NCBI GenBank assembly: GCA_022820925.1
Contig: JAJEEO010000014.1
Location: 62,001-126,000 of the forward strand
Length of the DNA: 64,000 nucleotides
Source of the DNA: Acidimicrobiia bacterium
GTDB taxonomy: Bacteria > Actinomycetota > Acidimicrobiia > Acidimicrobiales > Poriferisodalaceae
Direction of reading: 5' to 3'
In this document: piece by piece, positions 8,453 through 16,570 of the stretch
Numbering within the stretch: position 1 is the first letter of the stretch
Layout: each line of letters opens with the position of its first letter
Notes under the pieces: model-generated
Told to the model about the DNA's origin: nothing
The model's input: the letters and a program-made list of their open reading frames with translations, nothing else
Databases searched by the model: none
Position numbers and translations under genes: made by a program

Positions 8453-9148
8453 TTAGAGCCCGTCGCCCGAGCCGCGGCCACCCAGCAGCGCCTCCACAAC
8501 AACAAGATCAGCAGCAGTAGTGACCTTGTGCGCCGCCGCCTCGCCCGGCACCGCCATCACCGTGCCGCCCGCAGCCTCCACCAGCGCAGCATCGTCGGTC
8601 GCCTCGGGCTCCCCAGCATGAGCCAACACCAGCGCCTCCCGTCGAAACGCCTGAGGTGTCTGAACCCCAAACAGTCCCGAACGATCCACCGTGCCCGCAA
8701 CGATTCCCCCCGAGTCGCTCCACTCCGGCACCCGCTTCAACGTGTCGCTCACAGCAAGCGCCGGCACAGCAGCATCAACCCCATCCCGAACAGCCGCGAT
8801 CACAGTCTCGAATAGCTCCGCAGAAGCCCCCGGCCGAGCAGCGTCATGACAAACCACAACATCCACATCATCAGGAACAGTCTCCAGCCCAGCCCGAACA
8901 GACCCCGACCGAGTCCCCCCACCAGCCACCACAGCGTCAACCCCACCAGTGCCGCCAGCGAACTCCCCAACCAGTCCAAGAGGCGCAACCAGCGTCACCC
9001 CATCGCACGCAGCCTGAGCTGCCTCCACACCCCAAGCAAGCATCGGACGCCCGAGGATTGGCACCATCGCCTTGGTCAAGCCGTCGGGGCTAGTACCGAA
9101 TCTCGTGCCCGCCCCAGCAGCCAACACGAGCGCCCACGTTCGAGCCAC
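8453..9148 (-). CDS. ispD: 2-C-methyl-D-erythritol 4-phosphate cytidylyltransferase
   Basis: About 231 residues from GTG 9148 (an ATG at 9199 would add 17). The nucleotidyltransferase signature is VLAAGAGTRFG followed by LTKAMVPILGRPMLAW. Later come VVCHDAARPGAS (the HDaaRP motif), VSDTLKR, QTPQAFRREAL and ATDDAALVEAAGG, all expected of IspD. It transfers CMP to MEP. Codon use differs from the neighbours: runs of GCT, GTT, GAT and GGT where flanking genes use GCC, GTC and GAC. This may reflect different ancestry or lost selection on codons. Confidence 0.92.
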   Translation of the reverse strand: MARTWALVLAAGAGTRFGTSPDGLTKAMVPILGRPMLAWGVEAAQAACDGVTLVAPLGLVGEFAGGTGGVDAVVAGGGTRSGSVRAGLETVPDDVDVVVCHDAARPGASAELFETVIAAVRDGVDAAVPALAVSDTLKRVPEWSDSGGIVAGTVDRSGLFGVQTPQAFRREALVLAHAGEPEATDDAALVEAAGGTVMAVPGEAAAHKVTTAADLVVVEALLGGRGSGDGL

Positions 9149-9317
9149 CCGCCAAGTCTGCCCCGGACAAGGACACCGGGGCGCGAGGGTTGCGAGCAAC
9201 CGAGAGGCTCCGCATAGCGAAGGCGAGGCGGGTGATGTGCGCCAAATTCACCCGTCCACCATTCGCGCTGGGTTCTAGCCTCACGGAGTCGCGTCGCCGA
9301 CCGATGCAGGAGTGCCG

Positions 9318-10094
9318 ATGGCACCGGCAGTGCATTTCCCGATCTACCGGCAGTACACCAAAGCGCGGCAGAGCGCCAATAACGCGATGGTCTCGTTCCT
9401 CGCCGGATCGGCGCTCGCCTCCCACACCCTGCAGTTGACGACAGGCTCGAACCGGCTGCTGCCCGAGATCTTTCCTGCCGTGCCTCACATCAACCGCTTC
9501 AACCTGCGTCCCGATGCGGCGGCCGACGTACTGGGCGCTGCCGGCCCGCATCTCGCGACGGTCACCATTCCGTACGCGTTGGCCATCCACGAGAACTTCG
9601 TCACGCTGTGCATACGGTGGATCAGAGACGCCTTTGGCTTCCCGCCGCCACGAACTGTGTCATCGATCCGGTCTTGGAACGAGATCGACACCTCCAACAT
9701 GCATGAGGCGCTCGTTTCGATGACCGGCGACGCTCTTGATCAGCACGGGTCGGTGGACCTAGAGCTCTTTCACCTGTACCGACTGATGCGCAATTGCCAC
9801 ATTCACAATGGGGGCAACGTGACGAACGCTCTGCGACGCCAAGTGCGCAGTCTGAGCAGCGGGGCGCAGGACCGGTGGCGCAAGTTGACCCGGCGAGAAG
9901 CCGACGCCTTGGTTCGCGGTGACCGGGCGGAGTACAGCCTTCTCGATGTGTTCTCGGTCTTCGCCGTGACCAAAGGACTGGGCCGTGGCGTCAATGCACT
10001 CTTGCAAGCTGGCCTCGCTCAGGAACACTGGGCCGAAGCTTGCGTCGATGACTACCAGCAGGAATCCTCCAGAACCCGCAACAGCGAAGCTTAG
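9318..10094 (+). CDS. HEPN-like hypothetical protein
   Basis: 258 residues, mostly predicted helical, of no family I can name. The start is ATG 9318 after AGGAG at 9308-9312; a GTG two codons upstream is less well placed. Two features suggest a HEPN RNase fold. One is a helix with an acidic residue, ALAIHENFVTLCIRWIRDAFG (residues 87-107). The other is LMRNCHIHNG at 156-165, where R158-N-x3-H163 is exactly the Rx4H motif with a polar residue after Arg. HEPN proteins are commonly metal-independent RNases in toxin-antitoxin and phage-defence systems. It lies at the edge of an accessory island, alone on its strand, and a tRNA-like cloverleaf follows 181 bases after its stop. HEPN assignment is motif-based. 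Confidence 0.6.
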   Translation: MAPAVHFPIYRQYTKARQSANNAMVSFLAGSALASHTLQLTTGSNRLLPEIFPAVPHINRFNLRPDAAADVLGAAGPHLATVTIPYALAIHENFVTLCIRWIRDAFGFPPPRTVSSIRSWNEIDTSNMHEALVSMTGDALDQHGSVDLELFHLYRLMRNCHIHNGGNVTNALRRQVRSLSSGAQDRWRKLTRREADALVRGDRAEYSLLDVFSVFAVTKGLGRGVNALLQAGLAQEHWAEACVDDYQQESSRTRNSEA

Positions 10095-10275
10095 GGGCGT
10101 GGGCTCATCGGTCATGCTCGGGATCGATACGGCGCCATCGGGCTGTCGAAGCCTCATCTGTTTCGGGCAGCATTTGACAAGGGAGCTTGGCTCGACCCCA
10201 CCAAGTACCCGTAAGCGGAGCCCGCCCTCCGGATGCTGCGTGGCTCGGACCCCCACGCCGGGATGGCAGCGAGTG

Positions 10276-10346
10276 AAAATGGGCGCTCTGCAGTTGAGCT
10301 ACACCCCGATGCGGGGGCCAGGACTTCAACCTGGATCTCCCATTTT
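10276..10346 (-). ncRNA. tRNA-like cloverleaf in circularly permuted order
   Basis: A 71-base four-way junction. The closing stem AAAATGGG/CCCATTTT (10276-10283 with 10339-10346) encloses three hairpins: GCTC/GAGC (10285-10299, 7-nt loop), CCCCG/CGGGG (10304-10316, 3-nt loop) and CCAGG/CCTGG (10318-10334, 7-nt loop). Read on the minus strand, a T-arm and 3' acceptor half (CCAGGTTGAAGTCCTGG then CCCCCGCA) is followed at once by a 5' acceptor and D-arm half (CGGGGTGTAGCTC, then AACTGCAGAGC). The flanks ATGGG and CCCAT would form the anticodon stem, so the halves are in permuted order. No ordinary-order tRNA can be built here. The rest of 10095-10561 shows no gene or other structure. Confidence 0.45.
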
Positions 10347-10561
10347 TGCGAGCGACCCGGTCTTGCTCCGGGGCGGACTCTGCGTCAATCGCCCTAGGGT
10401 CTCAACTGTACCTGAGCCCGTGTGCGAAGTACCACGCCATTCCGCTGCATGCCGCGTTATCCCCGTGTAGCGCAGCCAGCCTGGCGGGCGGCCAATATTC
10501 GGACAGGTGGGTCTACGCCGGCGGCGCTGCGAGACGGATTGTTCTGACTCGATGTCAGTGC

Positions 10562-12169
10562 TCAGTGGTTCTTCGCTGCTTCCCAGGCTTCGTCGCCGAG
10601 CAGTCCTCGCAGGAACTCGTTCGCCTGGTCGGCCAGCAGTCGGCTGCGCTGTTCAAGGAACTTGGTGTAGGTGCTTGGGCGCCACAGGCTGCGGTCGGTG
10701 GGAATCCACTGTGAGCGCAGATTCTCAAGGTCGTCGTCGGCCAGCTCCCCCAGGTACTCAGCCGGCGATTTCGACCCGATGGTCATGTTCTTCCTCTTGG
10801 TGATGAATGCGATGTTGGCCAGTTGGTCGATCTCCTCGTCGCGCACGCTTGACTGTTTCGCCAAGTACGCCTTCGGAAAGATGTGATGGGCTTCGAGTTC
10901 GACGTTTTCACCGATGTGGTCAAAGGACAGCGACTCACCACTGGGCAGGTCCATAGCGCCGCACCGCTTGGTCATTGTCAGCAGCAGCCGGTATTCGGCG
11001 CTCGACGGCTTCCGTTGGATGCGAAAGTCGATGGGCTCGAGTGCGAGCGGCCTGCCTGGTCTGCCCAGCCGGCCAGTGAGCTCGGCAGCGCCGGCGCCGT
11101 CACCCAAATCGCTGACGGCAACTCCCAGCCGGTTGCGCACATCGCTGGACCAGTGATTGTGCAGGTTGCTGAGCTGCCACCAGCCGATCATTGCGTCAAC
11201 GTCGACTTGGGGAAGCTCGCCGCTTGCGCGCCGTTGCGCTGCGAACACAACGGGCACGTATCCACGGTTCAACACGGTGGGCCGCACGCGGGATAGTCCG
11301 AGCTTGTCCCGCAACTTGGTCAGGACCGCATCCGTAGCAGCGACGAGCTGGTCGAAGGCCGTCATGAGCTCCTCTGCCGTCGGCGCCCGCTCCCGACTCC
11401 CCTTCGGGTCGTAGAGCCCCCCGTAGTCGACGGTGTCGGCAACCACTGCCGACAGGCAGCGCAGCACCGCCTCGGTCGGCACGCGAAAACCGCTGTCTTC
11501 CCATCGGCCCATCGCCTTGTCGAGGGATTCCCGCACCTCGGGCCACACCAGGCTGAGGCGGGCCACGACCAAGTCGGACTCGCGAACCTTCGTGCCAGCG
11601 CGGTTCAAGATCTCAAACACGTCGACAGCGCGGTCGATATCAAGATTCTCTGGCAGCACTTCCTTGTTGATGTGCCTCTGCGGGATGTCCCTCAGACGCG
11701 CTATGCGCGCCACGACTGCTGCGTGGCTGACGCGCCCGCCCGAGGCCGACGACGCGGCGGCACTGTCAAAGTGCTCCAGGAAATCGGTGACCACGAAGGC
11801 CTCCGACACGTTCACCCATCGCGCATCCTCAGCGAGCTTGTCGCTGAGGTAGCCGAACTCCTCGTCGACCACATTGAACCCCAGCGGTTGGGCGAATTCG
11901 TTCGGCGTCTCCCTCATCCACGGAGGTTGTTGGCCGCGAATCACGTGGTACAGGGCCGTGAGCCGCTGGCGGCCGTCAATCAGCGAATGAAGCTGGATTC
12001 CGTTGGAGCGGTTGGGCCAGAACACCATGGCGCCCACCGGATATCGCCGATAGAGGGACGTGAACAGGTCGCGCACCTGGTTCTTGTTCCAGACCCACGG
12101 TCGCTGAAAGTCGGGTATGTGAATCTGGCCCTTCTCTGCATCGAACAGCAGCTCAGCAATCGACGGCAT
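10562..12169 (-). CDS. DUF262 + HNH (DUF1524-like) protein, GmrSD/SspE-type
   Basis: 535 residues. The N-terminal DUF262 domain is clear: IPDFQRPWVW (18-27), the nucleotide-binding LIDGRQRLTALYHVI (63-77; D65-G66-R67), and ILNRAGTKVRESDLVVARL (187-205). The C-terminal part has LEAHHIFPKAYL (425-436) and NIAFITKRKNM (452-462), an HNH/DUF1524-type nuclease centre with H428-H429 and N461. This DUF262-DUF1524 layout is known from GmrSD type IV restriction enzymes and from SspE of the phosphorothioate-dependent Ssp system. It is last in a five-gene minus-strand cassette and overlaps the preceding gene by 17 bases. Probable effector nuclease (inference). Confidence 0.85.
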   Translation of the reverse strand: MPSIAELLFDAEKGQIHIPDFQRPWVWNKNQVRDLFTSLYRRYPVGAMVFWPNRSNGIQLHSLIDGRQRLTALYHVIRGQQPPWMRETPNEFAQPLGFNVVDEEFGYLSDKLAEDARWVNVSEAFVVTDFLEHFDSAAASSASGGRVSHAAVVARIARLRDIPQRHINKEVLPENLDIDRAVDVFEILNRAGTKVRESDLVVARLSLVWPEVRESLDKAMGRWEDSGFRVPTEAVLRCLSAVVADTVDYGGLYDPKGSRERAPTAEELMTAFDQLVAATDAVLTKLRDKLGLSRVRPTVLNRGYVPVVFAAQRRASGELPQVDVDAMIGWWQLSNLHNHWSSDVRNRLGVAVSDLGDGAGAAELTGRLGRPGRPLALEPIDFRIQRKPSSAEYRLLLTMTKRCGAMDLPSGESLSFDHIGENVELEAHHIFPKAYLAKQSSVRDEEIDQLANIAFITKRKNMTIGSKSPAEYLGELADDDLENLRSQWIPTDRSLWRPSTYTKFLEQRSRLLADQANEFLRGLLGDEAWEAAKNH

Positions 12170-13088
12170 GGTTCACCTCGCTATCGAGCGCGCCGGCCGC
12201 CGTCTCGGCGAGCCGTGTCCAGTCGATGAGGGCAAAGCTGAAGCGATCGCCAAGTTGAGCGACCTGCTGCATGCAGCCGGTGACGAGTTCCCGCGGCACC
12301 GATCGCCCGCCGTTCCGCAAGGAGTGCTCATGCAATGCCAAGACAACAGCCGCCCGTGCGCGGGGAGCGTTGAGCGAAGCGAGCCTGCGGATCATGTTCA
12401 GCACGAAGGTCTCCCAGACGACTGAGCCCTGCAGCACCCGATGTGCCTGGGCAACGGTCAACGCTTCGCCCTCGTTGACCAGCGTGTCGGACACCTCGCT
12501 GGCAAGTCGAAACCGCCACCAAGCGGCAGAGAGCGCGCAGTCGGTGATAACCGACGTGTTTCCCCGCTCCACCGGCAGCCCACAGACCCGACGCAGAAAC
12601 GTCCGAGTCATTGCCTCGGAGTCAGATGCCGTCTTCTCGCCTCCGGCGAATACCCGTGCGACGCCATCGGGGAACATCTCATCGCCGATCCAGCGTGCGT
12701 GGCACAGAGCCCAGAAGCTGGACTCGCCCGCGAGCATCGGCGTGATGCCCCAGTCGTCCAAGACGACCGATACCTCACGGTCCACATGGAGAGTCGTCTG
12801 CGCCATCTCGGCCTCGGTGAGCGGGCGCGGTAACGCGGGCAGATCATCCAAGAGCGCTGTCGCCCGCGGGCTCGAGGCCATATCGCACAGGAATCTCCGA
12901 ACCGCGTGCGGCCCGCTCGCGATGGCTTCAGCAAGCTCCTGCTGACGCCGTGCCGTGTCCCGTTGGATGGCGGCCTGATCGGCTTCGGACTGGCTCTTGT
13001 GCCTCTTCCCTTGGTAGATGAGACCGCTCTGCCAGTCACGAAAGGCCGCTCGGCTGATCACCGCATCAAGGTCAGCGTGGCTGATCAT
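12153..13088 (-). CDS. Hypothetical protein of the DUF262 cassette
   Basis: 311 residues, family not recognised. The start MISHADLDAVISRAAFRDWQ overlaps the upstream stop (ATGA). The sequence looks mainly helical. An early basic/acidic stretch around 25-55 (KSQSEADQAAIQRDTARRQQ) could be a coiled coil, and the rest has no signal peptide or membrane segment. Residues 190-230 contain SAAWWRFRLASEVSDTLVNE. Tight packing between the ATPase-side gene and the DUF262 gene implies that it is a dedicated partner, perhaps an adaptor between the two. No catalytic motif was seen. Confidence 0.8.
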   Translation of the reverse strand: MISHADLDAVISRAAFRDWQSGLIYQGKRHKSQSEADQAAIQRDTARRQQELAEAIASGPHAVRRFLCDMASSPRATALLDDLPALPRPLTEAEMAQTTLHVDREVSVVLDDWGITPMLAGESSFWALCHARWIGDEMFPDGVARVFAGGEKTASDSEAMTRTFLRRVCGLPVERGNTSVITDCALSAAWWRFRLASEVSDTLVNEGEALTVAQAHRVLQGSVVWETFVLNMIRRLASLNAPRARAAVVLALHEHSLRNGGRSVPRELVTGCMQQVAQLGDRFSFALIDWTRLAETAAGALDSEVNHAVDC

Positions 13089-13894
13089 TCGTCGTCACCT
13101 TCCTCGCCGACAGGCTCGGTCATCTCCATTGGCTCGAAGAGCGTTGCCGCGTACACGCAGTCGAAGCCTTCTTCGTCCCACGTCGGAGCCCCTTGCTCGA
13201 GCAGGTGCGCAAGCAGCTGCCTGGTTACCGGGTGGTCCCGAAGTTCGTTGCCGGGCTGCATTCGAGACTCAGGCCGTGCCATCGCTGCAAACGCGCCGAT
13301 GAGCGCAGCTATACGCCGGTCCCGGTTCCAGCGCGACTCCGCGAAGATGTCCGCCGCGATGCGCACCTTGAAGCATGGATCGTCAGATGTCGTGTCCTCC
13401 TCGACCTTCATCTGACCGTCGCCGAGTGCATCATCCCTGCGGAACACGAGCAGTGACTGCATGAGCGGCTTCAGGCGGCGTACATCCGCCCGGGCGAGCA
13501 ACGCTCCGGTCGGCACATCTATGGCCTCGCCAGATGCCCCTGCGGTGCCTGCGAGGTCGCCCAATATCCTCAAGCTCGGCCTCACCGCTGCCATTCCGGG
13601 CAACAGGTATGTCCGCTCCCAGTCCACGGCTTCCTCGCGCCATTCCACGACTTGCCTGTCGTCGAAGCTGGTGAAATGCTCGCTGTGCAGCAACCGCGGG
13701 CATCGCACTTCGGTCTGCCAAGCGGCTTCGCTTCGCCCGACGGCATCGGCTAACGCCGTGGCGCCCTTGAGTACATGGTTGACCGTGACCTTGGTCTCAG
13801 CACCCTTGCGCTCGATCCGCGGCTCGTACTGTGCGTCGGGCCAGTCGAGCCGAGTTCCGTCCTCGGTCAGCAGTGGTACCCGGGGGCTGTTCAT
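13085..13894 (-). CDS. Hypothetical protein of the DUF262 cassette
   Basis: 269 residues from ATG 13894, two bases after the ATPase stop. An open frame continues upstream to 14326, but it overlaps the ATPase gene in another phase and is discarded. Not recognised. It starts MNSPRVPLLTEDGTRLDWPD, contains WREEAVDWERTYLLPGMAAVRPSLRI (beta-rich look, 90-115) and ends in an acidic tail (VGEEGDDE). No transmembrane segment or catalytic signature is visible. Its position between the Hsp90-like ATPase and the 311-residue protein suggests a structural or recognition subunit of the same complex (inference). Confidence 0.8.
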   Translation of the reverse strand: MNSPRVPLLTEDGTRLDWPDAQYEPRIERKGAETKVTVNHVLKGATALADAVGRSEAAWQTEVRCPRLLHSEHFTSFDDRQVVEWREEAVDWERTYLLPGMAAVRPSLRILGDLAGTAGASGEAIDVPTGALLARADVRRLKPLMQSLLVFRRDDALGDGQMKVEEDTTSDDPCFKVRIAADIFAESRWNRDRRIAALIGAFAAMARPESRMQPGNELRDHPVTRQLLAHLLEQGAPTWDEEGFDCVYAATLFEPMEMTEPVGEEGDDE

Positions 13895-13896
13895 AC

Positions 13897-15912
13897 TCAC
13901 CTCTCGGCACCGGCAGCTTGAGGCGTCGCAGCGGATTCGTCCGTCGACTCGCCGTCCCCGGTGCTCTTGGGAATCGCCTTCGGCGGCTGCCTCCGCACGA
14001 CCTCCAATTGCGCGATGGCCAACTCTTCGGACTCGTCGGCCAATTCGATCTCGAGCGTCTTGCGCTCGCCTTGTGAGGCCCACTGCGGCGACGGCGCAAA
14101 CGTCAGCTCTTGAACCCCGGTCGGTGTGCGCGTCCTCGCCAACTCTTCGCCGTCGCATCGAATGGCTCTGAGCTGGAGGAACCGTTGGGGCAGCGGCGAG
14201 TCGCAGGTCTGGTCCGAACCAGTCGGTACCGACAGCCGTATGCCGACGAGCCCGGGTACCTCCTCCCTCAGGCTGAACAGCACCGTGAAGACACGAGCCT
14301 CGGGTGCAGTCTGGAGCGGAGCCCATGCGAACTTGGGAACGGAACCCGGCCTGGCTCTTCCAGATTTCCGCACCACACCGGTGCCCTTCTTCTTGCCAGG
14401 CCGTGTGCCGCCTTGGCCGCGGCCCTTGCGGGTACCGCCCAAGCCCGGATTTGTGCGGCCAACAGACTCGAGCGTCTGGGTCGCATCGCCCTGCACTATG
14501 GCGAAGTCGTCGGGGCGGAACTCTTCCTGTTCGCTCTTCGCTTCAAGGTTCGCCCTGATGACGTCCCCGAGTTCGCGCAGCAGTTCGCGAAGACGCCTCT
14601 TCTCTGCTGGGTCTAACCGCTTGAAGTCGATGCCGCGGTGTTCGGGCCCTTCTGCCGAGCGCACATAGCGCTCCAGATCGCCGTCGCGCAGCGACACCAC
14701 GGCATCGAACGGCATGTAGTCGCTGAAGTCGTTGTGACGCAGCTTCTCTGCGTTCGACGTGATCCACATGCCCTTGCGGTACAGGTGGACACGGGAGCGC
14801 AGGTTGCCTTCGACGCTTCGAATGGCAACCGCTACTCCGCCGCCCATCTCGTGCGCAACCACCGTGTCTCGAGTGAGTGTTTCGTGCGCGCTGTAGGCGA
14901 ACGATCCTTGAATCTGCCCCTGCTTCGGTGCCCGACGCTCATCGCGCCTGTGCCGCAGGATGCGTTCGAGGCTGCTTGGGTCGACCGTCAGCTCTTCACC
15001 GGAACGCTCATCGCAAACCGAGACGATCAAGGACCCTGCATGCACGGCGTCGCAGAAATTCGACGCAGTGACGTAGGCGATGGCCTGCACCGATGTCGGG
15101 TCGAATTCCTCGCGCTGAAACTCGTTGAATCCAGCGATGCACACAACCATTCCGGTGTCGGGCATCGCCTCAATGGTCGGGCTGAGCATCGGCGGCACGC
15201 TCCGCGGGTATGCCTCCCCCGGCTCCACGAAGAGCTGGCCTTGGTCCCGGTCGTTCACCCAGAATCCGTCATGTGCGTGGATGCGCTTCGTGTTGCCGTG
15301 CTGACGGATGTGAGTGGCCAGCACGGCATGGCCTGACGAGACCGGCTGAAGCTCCCCATCGCTCGACCGAAAACGAGAGGCATAGAGCACGTAGCGCAGA
15401 TCGGACGCGGAGAACGCCGCGTGATGTCCGAGGCCGAATGACCCGGCGCCGCCGTCGCCCTTGTCGCTGTTGCCGCTGGTGAGCAGGCTCTGCATCCTCG
15501 CCGGCGTGATGCCGGTGCCGTTGTCAACGCAGATCAGCACCGGGATGCGCGGGGTTGTCAGGTGGTGCCCGATGCGATCAACGATGATTTTCTCATCGTG
15601 GGTCGGCGGCGCTCCCCTTCGTTCCTGCTCTCGTTGTTCGACAGCCAATTCGAAGGTGCGGCGGTAGGTCTCGAACCCTGGCAACTCGTGGTTGTCGATG
15701 TCTCGAATCTCAAAGTGCACCTTGCAGGGGCGGCCTGCCTTGTCAGCGGCATCGACGCTGTTCTGGAGCAACTCGCGAACAACCGGTTCGGCATCGCCGT
15801 CGAAATGAGACAGCGCGGGATGTGTGAAGCCATGCGGGGAATGCGTGGGCGCGAAGTACAGGTCAGCGCTGAGGCGCTGCCCTGCGATCCGTCGATACCG
15901 GTCAGCAGCCAT
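13897..15912 (-). CDS. Hsp90/GHKL-type ATPase of the DUF262 cassette
   Basis: 671 residues. The N-terminal 230 residues carry the Bergerat ATP-binding fold: VVRELLQNSVDAAD (44-57, N-box N51), ICVDNGTGI (127-135, G1 box) and GAGSFGLGHHAAF (156-168, G2 lid). Residues about 470-530 are a low-complexity Gly/Lys/Arg linker. The C-terminal 140 residues look beta-rich and end in a Ser/Glu-rich tail. Proteins of this type occur in several predicted defence operons, where ATP-driven dimer closure may gate an effector. It lies 14 bases after the PAPS-reductase-like gene. Not a housekeeping HtpG: no middle or C-terminal Hsp90 similarity was noticed. Confidence 0.85.
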   Translation of the reverse strand: MAADRYRRIAGQRLSADLYFAPTHSPHGFTHPALSHFDGDAEPVVRELLQNSVDAADKAGRPCKVHFEIRDIDNHELPGFETYRRTFELAVEQREQERRGAPPTHDEKIIVDRIGHHLTTPRIPVLICVDNGTGITPARMQSLLTSGNSDKGDGGAGSFGLGHHAAFSASDLRYVLYASRFRSSDGELQPVSSGHAVLATHIRQHGNTKRIHAHDGFWVNDRDQGQLFVEPGEAYPRSVPPMLSPTIEAMPDTGMVVCIAGFNEFQREEFDPTSVQAIAYVTASNFCDAVHAGSLIVSVCDERSGEELTVDPSSLERILRHRRDERRAPKQGQIQGSFAYSAHETLTRDTVVAHEMGGGVAVAIRSVEGNLRSRVHLYRKGMWITSNAEKLRHNDFSDYMPFDAVVSLRDGDLERYVRSAEGPEHRGIDFKRLDPAEKRRLRELLRELGDVIRANLEAKSEQEEFRPDDFAIVQGDATQTLESVGRTNPGLGGTRKGRGQGGTRPGKKKGTGVVRKSGRARPGSVPKFAWAPLQTAPEARVFTVLFSLREEVPGLVGIRLSVPTGSDQTCDSPLPQRFLQLRAIRCDGEELARTRTPTGVQELTFAPSPQWASQGERKTLEIELADESEELAIAQLEVVRRQPPKAIPKSTGDGESTDESAATPQAAGAER

Positions 15913-15926
15913 GAACTGCTCGTAGC

Positions 15927-16478
15927 TCAGTCCGTGCAGTCGCAGGCGGGCGTACCAGTGGCATACCTGTCCTCCTTGTGCGTCAATCCGTCGGCAAGAT
16001 CACTAAAGGGGCGGGCGTTGACCCCGAAGAAGCCGAAGCGCGAGATGCCAGTGCCGCCGCGCTTGGGCGCCAGGCGCACATGGCGGTCCTCAAAATCTGC
16101 CCACCAGCCGATGTCCGACGGCGTATGCGGGCGTCGCCGTGGGTCACTGCGGTGGCCGAGTTCGACCAGCTGCCGTGTTCCCTTCATGAAACAAAACACG
16201 CAGTTGCCCGCATCGGGCGGGATGTCAAGGTCAAAGTCGCGTCCTTGCCAGAAGCCGCGAACGTCTGCCTCAATGAAGCCAGAGTCGTGAAGCGGAAAGT
16301 ACGGCCGCTCGCCGGGAGGCTGGGTCTTGACGCTGCATCTCGCCGTCGTAGCTCCCTCGGCGAACAGCGAACGCGACAAGACGCGGTTGACGCGTCGATC
16401 TTCGTCGGCCCGCAGGCCGAGAAGTCTCACGTGTGGAGCTGCATCGGGGCCGCGCATCGGTGCAGGTGCAGCCCCCAT
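15927..16478 (-). CDS. PAPS-reductase-like protein, C-terminal fragment (frameshifted)
   Basis: 183 residues from ATG 16478, but the frame is open back to the homopolymer at 16642, so this is the 3' part of one interrupted gene. The visible C-terminal signature of the family is LLGLRADEDRRVNR, then YFPLHDSGFIEADVRGFWQG, and GNCVFCFMKGTRQL with two cysteines. In intact relatives these follow the PP-loop domain, which here is in a different phase upstream. With 8 or 11 G residues in the tract the two parts would form one protein of roughly 446 residues. The family includes DndC/SspD, which install DNA phosphorothioates. Confidence 0.78.
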   Translation of the reverse strand: MGAAPAPMRGPDAAPHVRLLGLRADEDRRVNRVLSRSLFAEGATTARCSVKTQPPGERPYFPLHDSGFIEADVRGFWQGRDFDLDIPPDAGNCVFCFMKGTRQLVELGHRSDPRRRPHTPSDIGWWADFEDRHVRLAPKRGGTGISRFGFFGVNARPFSDLADGLTHKEDRYATGTPACDCTD

Positions 16479-16570
16479 CGAAGCTGCCCGAACGGGCGCG
16501 TCGGTGAAGTTCTTCCAGTACTGCTGTGCGCGTGATGAAGGACGGGTATTGAGGTGTTCAGCCCTCCGGA

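Noticed and set aside
10276..10346. Ordinary tRNA, tmRNA or simple terminator
   Set aside because: D-arm and T-arm are in reversed order for a normal tRNA, tmRNA lacks a D-arm of this kind, and the closing stem spans 55 nt of structured sequence, too much for a terminator loop.
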